Shown: one piece after another, positions 25,309 through 33,832 of the stretch | Numbering within the stretch: position 1 is the stretch's first letter | Layout of the letters: the number at the start of each line of letters is the position of its first letter | Assembly (NCBI GenBank): GCA_018222805.1 | Contig: JAAEZQ010000033.1 | Coordinates: 1 to 39,955 of the forward strand | Length of the DNA stretch: 39,955 bases | Reading direction: 5' to 3' | From: Vibrionaceae bacterium | Lineage (GTDB): Bacteria; Pseudomonadota; Gammaproteobacteria; Enterobacterales; Vibrionaceae | Notes under the pieces: model-generated | What the model was told of the DNA's origin: nothing | Database searches by the model: none | The model's input: only the letters and a program-made list of their open reading frames with translations | Program-made: the position numbers and the translations under genes

Positions 25309-26607
25309 ATGAAAAAATTTAAGGTTCTACCTCTTACCCTAGCAGTGGCGGCTTCGTTTGCTTCTCTACCTACTCTTGCTGAAAATTCTGATGTGGCAGC
25401 ACTTGAAAAACGTATTCAAGAGCTTGAATCAAAAGTCGAAACTAGTTATGTGTTCGATCAACAGCCTGCGGTTCTAACTCCTGACGTGGAAGTCCCTCTA
25501 GGCGTTGTATTCTCAGGATATGCTCGCTATGGAGCACACTATCAAGGTAGTGATGCTCAAACAGTTGGTACATTTGGTTCTTTGAATGCGAATGCTACCG
25601 GTCGTTTAGGCAACGAAGGTAATGGTGGTGAATTTCAGCTAGCGAGAGCATTTAAGAGTGATAGCGGTGCGATTTGGGATCTAGTATTAATGCTTGACCA
25701 CTGGGCTGACTCATCTTGGGCAGACGATGGCGGCGTTAACGTTAAGAAGATGTACGCAGGTGCGACTAACCTGTTTGAATCTCAGCCAGATCTTTATGTT
25801 TGGGCTGGTCGCGATTTCCACCAACGTCCGCAAACCGATCTAAATGACTATTTCTGGATGACACACGATGGTCAAGGCGCGGGTTTCTACAACCTAAACT
25901 TGGGCGGAGTGAAACTAGATTTTGGCGCGGTTGGCGAAATTGAAGGTGATATGGTTGGTGACACTGGACGCTACGCGTTAACCAGTAAGCTGCATGGTAT
26001 TCAGCTTGGAGAGTCAGCAAACCTAAGTCTATATGCTAACTATGGTTTTGCATCAGAAAAGCTTGATGGTGACGACCTAACTGCTTATCAAGTTGGGGGT
26101 GAGCTATCGGCATCTGGTCAACGCTTAATTGTTCGTTACTCGGATAATACTACTGATAGTGTTCTCTACAGCTATATGTTAGAAGAAGGCAAAAATGCAC
26201 TACTGGTTAGTTTTGATGGCAGCACATCCCTAACTGACAACCTTGGCGTTCAATACTTAGCTGCATATCAATCACTTGACGTTGACGGCGTGGATAGCCG
26301 TGTAAACTACAACGCAATTGTACGTCCAACTTACCAATGGAATGACATTCACTCCACTTGGCTAGAGGCAGGTTACAGCGTTGTGGACTACGACGATTTT
26401 GATGCTACGAACAGCTCTTGGAAAATGACGCTGTCGCAAAACATGGCAATCGGTCCTGAGACTTGGTCGCGCCCAATGCTGCGTTTCTACGCAACAGTGG
26501 GTAACGCAGATAATGAGTACACAGGCTTTGACTCGGTAACTGGTGAGAAGATTGCAACGGATGTCGATACGGTGACTGTTGGTGCAATGTTCGAAGCGTG
26601 GTGGTAA
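25309..26607 (+). CDS. Maltoporin-family (LamB-like) outer-membrane carbohydrate porin
   Basis: A 432-residue outer-membrane protein. After a signal peptide (MKKFKVLPLTLAVAASFASLPTLA) comes a short coiled-coil (DVAALEKRIQELESKVE), then a LamB-type barrel with GYARYGAHYQ, GRLGNEGNGGEFQLARAF and VWAGRDFHQRPQTDLNDYFW. LamB porins form trimers with a greasy slide of aromatic residues for sugar chains. The strand pattern ends in an aromatic residue (EAWW), as barrel proteins do. GGAG lies five bases before the ATG; the frame upstream of it (from 25102) runs across both operators and is not coding. With the laminarinase upstream and operators shared with the importers, laminari-oligosaccharides are the likely cargo. 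Confidence 0.9.
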   Translation: MKKFKVLPLTLAVAASFASLPTLAENSDVAALEKRIQELESKVETSYVFDQQPAVLTPDVEVPLGVVFSGYARYGAHYQGSDAQTVGTFGSLNANATGRLGNEGNGGEFQLARAFKSDSGAIWDLVLMLDHWADSSWADDGGVNVKKMYAGATNLFESQPDLYVWAGRDFHQRPQTDLNDYFWMTHDGQGAGFYNLNLGGVKLDFGAVGEIEGDMVGDTGRYALTSKLHGIQLGESANLSLYANYGFASEKLDGDDLTAYQVGGELSASGQRLIVRYSDNTTDSVLYSYMLEEGKNALLVSFDGSTSLTDNLGVQYLAAYQSLDVDGVDSRVNYNAIVRPTYQWNDIHSTWLEAGYSVVDYDDFDATNSSWKMTLSQNMAIGPETWSRPMLRFYATVGNADNEYTGFDSVTGEKIATDVDTVTVGAMFEAWW

Positions 26608-26780
26608 GTTACTACGTGAATTCTTAACTCAGGTGCGGTTCTTGAGACCGCACTCACTCCATTGGCAATAGGCGAGAAGGTACACTCAAGTTGAAAATGC
26701 TTTGTTATAGCTCTTTGATTTGACTTGAGCAGTGATACGGGGGAACTCGATTATATTGCAGTGAATGCTATGCCATTCAT

Positions 26781-26806
26781 AGCCGCTTTATCAGCGGCTT
26801 TTTTTA
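26781..26806 (+). terminator. Rho-independent terminator downstream of the porin gene
   Basis: AGCCGCT (26781-26787) pairs with AGCGGCT (26793-26799), followed by seven T's. It touches the stop codon of the convergent araC-type gene. A weaker hairpin without T-run, GTGCGGT/ACCGCAC (26633-26653), lies closer to the porin stop. Confidence 0.88.
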
Positions 26807-27682
26807 TATCTGTAAGAAATGCAGTTTGCGGTAGGTTCTTGGGCTTTGTTGAAATTTTTGTTTAAAGCACTTCGAAAAATAATTGCTATCAGCAAACCCA
26901 CATTGTTCGGCGATATACTGTACCGAGCGCTCGCTCTCTTCACACAGCAGTTTTGTCGCGTAGTTCAGTTGCACTTCTCTTAGATATTGATTGGGAGACG
27001 TGTTTAAGAATTGTCGAAATAGCCTTTCTAACTGACGTTTACTAATAAACGCTGCCTTGGCAATGGTATCGCTAGAGATTCCTACATCGCTGAAGTTTTG
27101 TTCGATAAACACTAATGCTCGACTGAGAGCCAGTGTAGTCTGCGGCAGATCTTGGCTCTGATTTTGGTACATCCGCGCTAAAGCGATAACCAATTGCTGC
27201 ATCAAGCTGGTTAGCATTACTTCAAAGCCGGGTTGCGAAGATTGGTACTCGTGTTTGATCTCTGTTAGCAGTCGTTCAACTTCTGGTAGCTGTTGGTTAT
27301 CTAGTGTGAGCTTGGCTTTGTATTCAGATGTTTGACGAGCGATGGGCTCTACTTTAAACATAGCCTGGTATCCGGATAGATGACGCATGGAGGGAATTTC
27401 GAAAAACGGCGTTTGGGAATCAAACATCAAATTAATCACCTTGAGTCGATTAACGTCTCTAAAACCATGTTCTATATCACCATTAATCACAAATACATCC
27501 CCTTTGTGCAGGGGATATTCATACTCTGCGACCGTGTGTTTCCCGCTTCCACTCACAACCAAAAATAACTCTGAAAAGTCATGTTTGTGTGGCGCAAAAT
27601 CACTGTTGTGGTGTCCATCAACATAGGCAAACTTTAAGTGGCTGTGCTTCTGATGTGTCCTAAGTTGGTAGGTGATGCTCAT
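26804..27682 (-). CDS. AraC-family transcriptional regulator with cupin sensor domain
   Basis: A 292-residue activator-type regulator. The N-terminal cupin domain has PHKHDFSELFLVVSGSGKH and GDVFVINGDIEHGF, a sugar-sensing beta-barrel as in RhaR- and ChbR-like proteins. The C-terminal 100 residues hold two helix-turn-helix motifs (IAKAAFISKRQLERLFRQF and IAEQCGFADSNYFSKCFKQKF). It is divergent from the GH3 gene, with 263 bases between them, and probably activates it in response to glucose-containing oligosaccharide (inference). It is convergent with the porin gene and shares its terminator region. No GAAAGCGCTTTC operator lies in front of it. Confidence 0.9.
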   Translation of the reverse strand: MSITYQLRTHQKHSHLKFAYVDGHHNSDFAPHKHDFSELFLVVSGSGKHTVAEYEYPLHKGDVFVINGDIEHGFRDVNRLKVINLMFDSQTPFFEIPSMRHLSGYQAMFKVEPIARQTSEYKAKLTLDNQQLPEVERLLTEIKHEYQSSQPGFEVMLTSLMQQLVIALARMYQNQSQDLPQTTLALSRALVFIEQNFSDVGISSDTIAKAAFISKRQLERLFRQFLNTSPNQYLREVQLNYATKLLCEESERSVQYIAEQCGFADSNYFSKCFKQKFQQSPRTYRKLHFLQI

Positions 27683-27945
27683 GTCGCGATATTCCTCTTA
27701 ATGGTCGCTATTTTGGTAGAATGGCGCGTGTGACCAGCATACTATTTCCCCAGAGCAAAACGAACATCAATCGGTGTATTTCGCCCATTTTTGCTGGGCT
27801 GGTGACGTTTTTGAGTGGTGAGTTACCTTCTCATTTCGCGACCCACAGGTTGATGCCAATAACGTGTAGCAAAGTCTGGATGGCATCTCAGCCACCAAAT
27901 CTCGCTACTAATACGAAGCCAAAATGAACAGTTGTGTGGTTGTGT

Positions 27946-30729
27946 ATGAACAATGAACAAATTCTCCAAGCGCAAAAAAACCTAGTTTCTGTTAGCCGAC
28001 AAGCGGCAGCGGAAGGGATTGTGCTGTTAAAAAATACTGACGAAGTTCTGCCAGTGAACGAACAAGATACGCTCTCGCTGTTCGGACGTTGTCAAATTGA
28101 TACTTACCGCAGCGGTACAGGTTCGGGTGGTGCGGTGAACGTACCCTATGCGATCAATGCGTTAGAAGGGCTGCGCGCTAACAGTAAGATTCAACTTAAC
28201 GAAGATTTGGTGGCTATTTATCAAGAATGGATTGCACAGCACCCTTTCGATGATGGCGGTGGTGGCTGGGCGGCAGAACCTTGGTTCCAACAAGAAATGC
28301 CGTTATCTGATGCGATCGTAGCGAAAGCAGCTGCGCAATCGAATAAGGCGATGGTGTTCATTGGCCGCACTGCAGGTGAAGACCAAGACAATGCTGATGA
28401 AGCGGGTAGTTACCGTTTGACTGCCCAAGAAATCGATATGGTCACTAAGGTCAATCGCCATTTCTCGGACGTGATTGTGGTAATGAACGTGACCAACATT
28501 ATGGATATGGCATGGTTGAACACGATAGAAGGCAATGCGTCGATTAAAGCGGTACTTTACAGTTGGGCTGCGGGCATGGAAGGTGGCCATGCCTTAGCGG
28601 ATATTGTTTCTGGTGATCAATCGCCAAGTGGTCGACTGACTGACTCGATTGCTTACCAACTTTCTGATTACCCATCTTCGGCAAACTTCGGGCGCAAAGA
28701 TCGCAATATCTATGTTGAAGACATTTACGTGGGTTACCGCTACTTTGAAACCTTCAACCCAGAAGTAGTGCAGTTCGAGTTTGGTGCGGGTTTGTCATAT
28801 TCCGAGTTTAGTCGAGACCTAGTTGAGTTCACCACCGAAGGACAAGGCTCTGATGCTGTGCTGCATTTTGATGTTGAAGTGACAAACTTAGGCGGTGAGT
28901 TTGCGGGTAAAGAAGTTGTGCAACTTTACGTTGAAGCACCGCAGGGCAAATTGGGTAAACCGACTCGTGTTCTTGCTGGCTTTGCGAAGACAAAAGTCCT
29001 TAAGCCAGGAGCCAGCGAGCTGGTTCGTATTTCGGTACCTGTCGCTTCGTTAGCCTCTTACGATGATAGCGGCGCGACCGGACACCGCTACTGTTACGTG
29101 CTGGAAGCAGGTCGCTACCAGTTCTGCCTTGGCGAAAGTGTACGTCATGCCAAGCTCATTTCAGCCGATCTCCAGCTTGAGGATGTGCTAGTTGTAGAAG
29201 TCTTAAGTGAGGCTTGTGCACCTATTTGTGAGTTTGAGCGCATGAAGCCGGCTCAGAAAAATGAACATGGTACCTATGTGTTGAGTCATGAAGCTACGCC
29301 GCAACGTACCGTTTCTTTGGCGGAGCGTATTCAAACTAATATGCCTCGTACGCTAAAACTGACTGGTAACCAAGGCATCAAGTTGATGGATGTAAAAGAC
29401 GGTAAAGCCAGTATTGAGGACTTTGTTGCGCAGATGACACCAGAGCAACTTGCCACTATCGTTCGTGGCGAAGGCATGTGTAGCCCGAAAGTGACGCCGG
29501 GAACGGCTGCCGCGTTTGGCGGTGTCTCTGACAGCTTGTTTGAGTTAGGCATTCCTGTTGTTGCTGCGGCAGATGGTCCCTCAGGCATTCGTATGGACAG
29601 CGGTCATAAAGCGACACAAGTGCCAATAGGTACCCTTCTGGGGTGTACTTGGAACTCGTCTTTAAATGAACAACTTTTCTTCCTGATTGGCCAAGAGCTA
29701 CGCGCCAACCATATTGATACCTTACTTGGCCCAGGCATCAATATCCATCGTCATCCATTGAATGGCCGTAACTTCGAATACTTCTCGGAAGACCCGTTTA
29801 TGACGGGCGTAATGGCGGCAGCACAAACACGTGGTTTAAGCAAAGCGGGTGTGTCTGGCACCATCAAGCACTATGCGGCGAACGATCAGGAAACTGCTCG
29901 CGTCGATGTAGACAGCATCATGTCTGAACGTGCGTTACGCGAAATTCATATCAAGCCCTTTGAAATGGCAGTGAAAGACGGTAATGCATCCACCATTATG
30001 ACCTCATATAACCCAGTAAATGGGCATTGGGCTGCCTCTAACTATGATCTCAATACCACCATTTTGCGTGGCGAATGGGGTTATACCGGGATCGTGATGA
30101 CCGATTGGTGGGCAAAAATGAATGACCCAATCGAAGCTGGCGAAGAGAGTAAAACCTTCACATCGTTTATGGTACGTGCACAAAACGATCTTTACATGGT
30201 GGTAGAGAATGACGGTGCAGAAAGCAATGCGATGGGCGATGACACGTTACAAGCACTAGAGAATGGCACGCTGACGTTAGGTGAGTTGCAACGCAGTGCG
30301 ATGAACATTTGTCGCTTTATCATGGCAGCACCAGTGATGGAACGACCACTCAAAGCCTACGAACCGATCAAAACCTTTGTCGCGCAAACTGAGCAGCCAA
30401 GCGGAGAAGCGCACTCCGTTGAGCAAGAGATTACGCTGAACACTAAAGTGAATGCTTCGGTAGTACTGGAAGTGGTTGAAGAGGGCGTTTACCAATTTAA
30501 CGGTATGATGAAGTATGAGCGTAACTCACTGGCTCAATCTTCTTGTAGTTTGTTCCTCAACGGTGACTTCAGCATGACACTACCACTGCATGGTACAGAC
30601 GGTGAACTGATTGTAGTTGAGGGTTTAAAAGTAAAACTTAATCCGGGCTTCTACACCCTAGATGTTGACTTTATTAAACCAGGCTTGGAATTAGAAAAGT
30701 TAATATTATCAAAGGCATATGATGAGTAA
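27946..30729 (+). CDS. GH3 beta-glucosidase with permuted domain order, cytoplasmic
   Basis: A 927-residue family 3 glycoside hydrolase. The order is unusual: the (alpha/beta)6 sandwich, normally C-terminal, comes first (about 15-275, AAAEGIVLLKNTDEVLPVN to VGYRYFETFNPEVVQFEFGAGLSY). A fibronectin-III-like domain follows (about 300-375, GKEVVQLYVEAPQG). The barrel domain with the nucleophile comes third (about 490-790: ADGPSGIR, KHYAANDQE, nucleophile Asp720 in IVMTDWWA). The last 100 residues form a further beta-rich, possibly sugar-binding module. This swapped order is known from some rumen-bacterial GH3 glucosidases. There is no signal peptide. The ATG at 27946 is chosen; a GTG four codons earlier is an alternative and neither has a strong ribosome site. 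It probably removes glucose from beta-1,3 or beta-1,6 oligosaccharides. Confidence 0.88.
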   Translation: MNNEQILQAQKNLVSVSRQAAAEGIVLLKNTDEVLPVNEQDTLSLFGRCQIDTYRSGTGSGGAVNVPYAINALEGLRANSKIQLNEDLVAIYQEWIAQHPFDDGGGGWAAEPWFQQEMPLSDAIVAKAAAQSNKAMVFIGRTAGEDQDNADEAGSYRLTAQEIDMVTKVNRHFSDVIVVMNVTNIMDMAWLNTIEGNASIKAVLYSWAAGMEGGHALADIVSGDQSPSGRLTDSIAYQLSDYPSSANFGRKDRNIYVEDIYVGYRYFETFNPEVVQFEFGAGLSYSEFSRDLVEFTTEGQGSDAVLHFDVEVTNLGGEFAGKEVVQLYVEAPQGKLGKPTRVLAGFAKTKVLKPGASELVRISVPVASLASYDDSGATGHRYCYVLEAGRYQFCLGESVRHAKLISADLQLEDVLVVEVLSEACAPICEFERMKPAQKNEHGTYVLSHEATPQRTVSLAERIQTNMPRTLKLTGNQGIKLMDVKDGKASIEDFVAQMTPEQLATIVRGEGMCSPKVTPGTAAAFGGVSDSLFELGIPVVAAADGPSGIRMDSGHKATQVPIGTLLGCTWNSSLNEQLFFLIGQELRANHIDTLLGPGINIHRHPLNGRNFEYFSEDPFMTGVMAAAQTRGLSKAGVSGTIKHYAANDQETARVDVDSIMSERALREIHIKPFEMAVKDGNASTIMTSYNPVNGHWAASNYDLNTTILRGEWGYTGIVMTDWWAKMNDPIEAGEESKTFTSFMVRAQNDLYMVVENDGAESNAMGDDTLQALENGTLTLGELQRSAMNICRFIMAAPVMERPLKAYEPIKTFVAQTEQPSGEAHSVEQEITLNTKVNASVVLEVVEEGVYQFNGMMKYERNSLAQSSCSLFLNGDFSMTLPLHGTDGELIVVEGLKVKLNPGFYTLDVDFIKPGLELEKLILSKAYDE

Positions 30730-30842
30730 ATCAGGCGATTATTATCAGTGCAAAAAGCAGGGTGATGTACTGGAGTAATTTCTTAGCAATGCCTCACAGT
30801 TTTCTGTGGGGCAGTGTTTAGTTGTAGGAAAGGTTTCAATTC

Positions 30843-31049
30843 ATGCCTCAAAGCCAGAATATCAACCTACGTATATTCATCGTGGCATAAGTTTGGTCGA
30901 TACTTGTCGAAATTTAGCTACGGACTGCTTTAGGAACTGGTGACGTACTGATGTTGGGTGGTTACTCAGACAAAGCGGTGTCTGCGGTAGGCGTAATCAC
31001 GCAATTAACGTTTTTCCTGATCATCGTATCCACTTTTAGATTCGTGTAA
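30843..31049 (+). pseudogene. N-terminal remnant of a MATE-family efflux transporter
   Basis: An ATG at 30843 with AGGAAAGG upstream opens a frame that reads MPQSQNINLRIFIVA, then TAA, VWSILVEI, then TAG, then LRTALGTGDVLMLGGYSDKA and on through VSAVGVITQLTFFLIIVST. This matches the first helix and loop of MATE transporters, whose GYSDKAVSAVGV-like patch is characteristic. The frame stays constant through both in-frame stops (30888 and 30915), so these are nonsense mutations. After 31049 the similarity ends and the remaining roughly 390 residues are absent. The gene is therefore dead and mostly deleted. The rest of 30730-31268 shows no gene. Confidence 0.7.
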
Positions 31050-31183
31050 GTTATAACGATTTTACATTACCATTTTGTGCAATTAGTTGCTTTTACGGGC
31101 TGCTCCTAATAAATGAAATGTGCGACGAAACGTTGGACTGAAACCCAACTCTATCCTGCGGGTGTTCTATTCTCGATACTAAT

Positions 31184-31202
31184 TTATGCGTAATTCGCAT
31201 AA
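31184..31202. promoter_or_regulatory. Inverted repeat upstream of the MFS transporter
   Basis: TTATGCG (31184-31190) and CGCATAA (31196-31202) form a 7-base inverted repeat with a 5-base spacer, in the only long AT-rich gap before the small ORF and MFS gene. A candidate operator; the regulator is unknown. Confidence 0.4.
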
Positions 31203-31268
31203 TTTACATCACTTTTTATCATTTGTGTCACTCCCAAATACTCCCTACACTTCGCGCCAATCTTTTAC

Positions 31269-31466
31269 ATGAGTGCACAATTCATACTTTTTCAATCTAT
31301 TTTCGCTAAGGTGCTGAGGTTGTTAACCATGTTGCCCCTTTTATTAATCTTTGTTCATAACTCATCAAGGTTAGAGAAAATAGTGGCAGCACAAGCCATT
31401 AACAGTGGCGGTCACGAATCCATAGGTGGCAACCAAGGACACTCTCATCTCCACAGTCATTTTTAA
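31269..31466 (+). CDS. Small hydrophobic ORF with a His-rich tail, possible leader of the MFS gene
   Basis: A 65-codon frame (or 45 codons from the ATG at 31329) that ends nine bases before the MFS start. It encodes one hydrophobic helix (LLTMLPLLLIFVHNSS) and a tail rich in Gly and His (SGGHESIGGNQGHSHLHSHF). No family is recognised. No strong ribosome binding site is visible at either start. The tight spacing to the MFS gene and the metal-ligand-like tail argue for a real small protein or translational leader, but it could equally be a chance frame. Confidence 0.4.
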   Translation: MSAQFILFQSIFAKVLRLLTMLPLLLIFVHNSSRLEKIVAAQAINSGGHESIGGNQGHSHLHSHF

Positions 31467-31475
31467 GAGCAATTT

Positions 31476-32690
31476 ATGATTATTTTCCGATTTCCACTCC
31501 TAGTTTGGCTAGGTATAGGGGTTTTGATTACCAGTCTAGGGATCAGACAATCCTTCGGTATTTTTATGACACCTATTTCAGAATATTTTCAAACGGGACG
31601 TGAGTTCTTCAGCTTTGCTATTGCATTGCAAAACTTACTTTTTGGAGCGTTCCAGCCATTTGTTGGTATGGCCGCCGATCGTTGGGGGGCGAAACGTATC
31701 ATCATTTTAGGTTCTGCCTCTTACGCAGCAGGTCTGTACTTAACTTCGATCACCATAGAGCCAACGATGATGTACCTAACGCTAGGTGTGCTTGTTGGGT
31801 TTGGCTTAAGTGCAACTAGCTACGTAATCGTGCTTGGTGCAGTAGCGAAAGTGGTACCAGCTCAACATGCGGCTAAAGCCTTTGGTTTGACCACCGCTGC
31901 GGGCTCATTTGGCATGTTTGCGATGATCCCTGGTGCACAAGTATTGTTGAGCGCTTCTGATTGGCAAAGTGCAATTCAAACGTTCGCTGTACTGTGTAGT
32001 TTTATGGTGGTGTTTGCTCTATTCATTAATACGTCAAAGCTGAAAGAAAATGCCTCAAACTATGAGCAAGAAGACAGTCAAACGCTAAAAAGCGCTTTGA
32101 AAGAAGCGGTTGCACACAAAGGTTACTGGTTGATTCATGCTGGGTTTTTCATGTGTGGTTTCCACGTTATGTTTATCGCGACTCACCTTCCAAGTTATTT
32201 GGCGGATAAAAGCCTACCTGAATCAACAGCGGCAATGGCTCTGGCTTACGTTGGTATATTTAACATCTTTGGTTCTTACTTTTGGGGGGTACTGGCAGAC
32301 CGTTTTAACAAACGTTATGTCATGTCTGCGCTGTATTTGATGCGCACGGTTGTGATCGGTGCTTTTGTGACACTACCTGTCACCGAGTACACTGCTGCTA
32401 TCTTCGGCGGAGCTATTGGTTTCTGTTGGTTAGGAACGGTGCCACTTACATCTGGTCTAATTCGTCAAATCTTTGGGGCTCGTTATCTGTCGACTCTATA
32501 CGGTTTGGTTTTCTTCACTCACCAAGTGGGCAGTTTCTTGGGAGCATGGGCCGGAGGTCGCATCTACGACTATTACGGGTCATATGAACCAGTTTGGTGG
32601 TCAGCGGTCACGCTGGCGTTGGTTGCTGCATTGATTCATCTTCCAATTAACGACAAGCCAGTACCACGTTTGAGCATGGCAACAGCATAA
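31476..32690 (+). CDS. Major facilitator superfamily transporter
   Basis: A 404-residue permease with about twelve transmembrane helices. The loop between helices 2 and 3 has the MFS signature as GMAADRWGAKRIIILGS, and its repeat in the second half reads GVLADRFNKRYVMSALY. The N-terminus FRFPLLVWLGIGVLITSLGIRQSFGIF resembles the monocarboxylate/oxalate-type MFS branch, with RQSFGIFMTPI as a recurrent patch. The substrate cannot be told from the sequence. A small ORF ends nine bases upstream and a terminator follows directly, so it is transcribed alone or with that ORF. A link to the glucan locus is not evident; no shared operator is present. Confidence 0.88.
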   Translation: MIIFRFPLLVWLGIGVLITSLGIRQSFGIFMTPISEYFQTGREFFSFAIALQNLLFGAFQPFVGMAADRWGAKRIIILGSASYAAGLYLTSITIEPTMMYLTLGVLVGFGLSATSYVIVLGAVAKVVPAQHAAKAFGLTTAAGSFGMFAMIPGAQVLLSASDWQSAIQTFAVLCSFMVVFALFINTSKLKENASNYEQEDSQTLKSALKEAVAHKGYWLIHAGFFMCGFHVMFIATHLPSYLADKSLPESTAAMALAYVGIFNIFGSYFWGVLADRFNKRYVMSALYLMRTVVIGAFVTLPVTEYTAAIFGGAIGFCWLGTVPLTSGLIRQIFGARYLSTLYGLVFFTHQVGSFLGAWAGGRIYDYYGSYEPVWWSAVTLALVAALIHLPINDKPVPRLSMATA

Positions 32691-32697
32691 CTATTAG

Positions 32698-32733
32698 AGG
32701 CTCCCAGCGTATGATGTTGGGAGCTTTCCCTTT
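32698..32733 (+). terminator. Rho-independent terminator after the MFS gene
   Basis: GCTCCCA (32700-32706) pairs with TGGGAGC (32718-32724), followed by TTTCCCTTTGTT. Confidence 0.8.
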
Positions 32734-33129
32734 GTTACCCGTATCTGCAACTCAAAATGCCCCATCCTTTAGTTAGCTCGCTTGCGGCTAACTCATTCCT
32801 GCCTATTGCAAGTTTGTGCAACAAAATGGCGTAAATCCCGCCAGTACATGAACGATTTTTCCAAAAGGCAGACCGCGCTAATACCGATTCTTAGAATCTC
32901 CCAAAATCTTGCAAAACCGGAATCTGTAACTAGATGTTATTTGAATTTTTATGCAGGCAGGTGTGGGGTGTTAATTATCTTTTACCAAAAAACAAGTCTT
33001 GTCGAGTTGAGTTTTGCAAAAATATTTTGTGCGATATTTTGTTATCAATTATAAGGTGGATAAAAACTAGAAATATACTATATATTAATGTTGTCAGTAT
33101 TTTTATATATTGTGACTAACTACGTTAAA
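32734..33129. other. Non-coding stretch, nothing recognised
   Basis: About 400 bases without a credible gene. The plus-strand frames here (from 32782 and 32934) lack ribosome sites and show no protein-like pattern. Base composition becomes strongly AT-rich from about 32930 onward, marking the start of the islet described below. Confidence 0.6.
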
Positions 33130-33144
33130 TATACCGCCCTAAAA
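33130..33144. repeat. Left copy of an imperfect direct repeat flanking the AT-rich islet
   Basis: TATACCGCCCTAAAA here and TATACCGCCTAAAA at 34495-34508 differ by one C. Together they bracket 1.35 kb that holds the secreted repeat protein and the methyltransferase fragment. Confidence 0.45.
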
Positions 33145-33166
33145 ATAGCAATAGGAGAATATAACC

Positions 33167-33832
33167 ATGTTTAATCAATCTGTTAGGGATATTTTAATCA
33201 ATAATGATTATAAATTATATAGTAAAGTGGCTACTATTGTCTTTTTAACAGTCGGTTCTCTAATTCCCCTCAGTATAAGCGCGGCTCCACCGATTTCTGA
33301 ACCTTTGATCGTAGAGGTAAATAATTTTCCTTCTGTTCAAGATGTTGAAGTAACAAACCTTCCAGCGATACAAGACGTCGATGTAAATAACTTCCCTTCT
33401 GTTATGGATGTTAATGTCGTCGGCAACCAGAGACTACAAGTCAAGGGCTCTGTCACCACGGGAACTGATTCTGGTGGAGGAAATTATAAAACAATCTTTA
33501 CGTTTGCGTATGTGCTAAATGATCTCAGTACTAATTATGGCCGTGTACCTGCAGGCAAGAAACTGGTAATTACCGACATTATAGCTCGACACGGAGTGAA
33601 CACCTCGGTTGGAGTTTCAAATTTAAGAATTGTATCTAAAGGTGAAGGAGAAGTTTGCGGATCTGGTGGTTCGTCGCGACTTGAATGGGAACTTTTTGTG
33701 TCCGAAGGAGAAAGTGCTGCTACTAACCTGACAACTGGTATTGAAATTCCTGAAGGGCGTATATTGTGCGCAGCTTCAACTTCGTCAATTTCAGTAAGCG
33801 CTATATTAGTAGGTTACATAACGGACTTGTAA
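33167..33832 (+). CDS. Secreted or membrane-anchored hypothetical protein with NFPSVQDV-type repeats
   Basis: A 221-residue protein of unknown function. AGGAG lies nine bases before the ATG. A hydrophobic segment at about 20-39 (VATIVFLTVGSLIPLSISAA) looks like a signal peptide with a long N-region. Residues about 48-85 hold three near-repeats of a 12-residue unit (NNFPSVQDVEVT, TNLPAIQDVDVN, NNFPSVMDVNVV), a beta-rich pattern seen in phage tail-fibre-like and surface proteins. The remaining part (about 100-221) is a compact beta-rich domain with two cysteines (VCGSGG and ILCAAS) that could form a disulfide. Codon use is more AT-rich than in the glucan genes, suggesting later arrival. Confidence 0.7.
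   Translation: MFNQSVRDILINNDYKLYSKVATIVFLTVGSLIPLSISAAPPISEPLIVEVNNFPSVQDVEVTNLPAIQDVDVNNFPSVMDVNVVGNQRLQVKGSVTTGTDSGGGNYKTIFTFAYVLNDLSTNYGRVPAGKKLVITDIIARHGVNTSVGVSNLRIVSKGEGEVCGSGGSSRLEWELFVSEGESAATNLTTGIEIPEGRILCAASTSSISVSAILVGYITDL

Noticed and set aside
27721..27927. A 68-codon frame between the AraC gene and the GH3 gene
   Set aside because: No ribosome site, no protein-like pattern, and it fills the divergent promoter region.
32089..32098. AAAGCGCTTT inside the MFS gene, like the glucan operator
   Set aside because: It is within coding sequence, lacks the outer G and C of the core on one side, and the MFS gene shows no link to the regulon.
32782..33119. Two short plus-strand frames after the MFS terminator
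   Set aside because: Composition and lack of ribosome sites suggest chance frames in AT-rich DNA.
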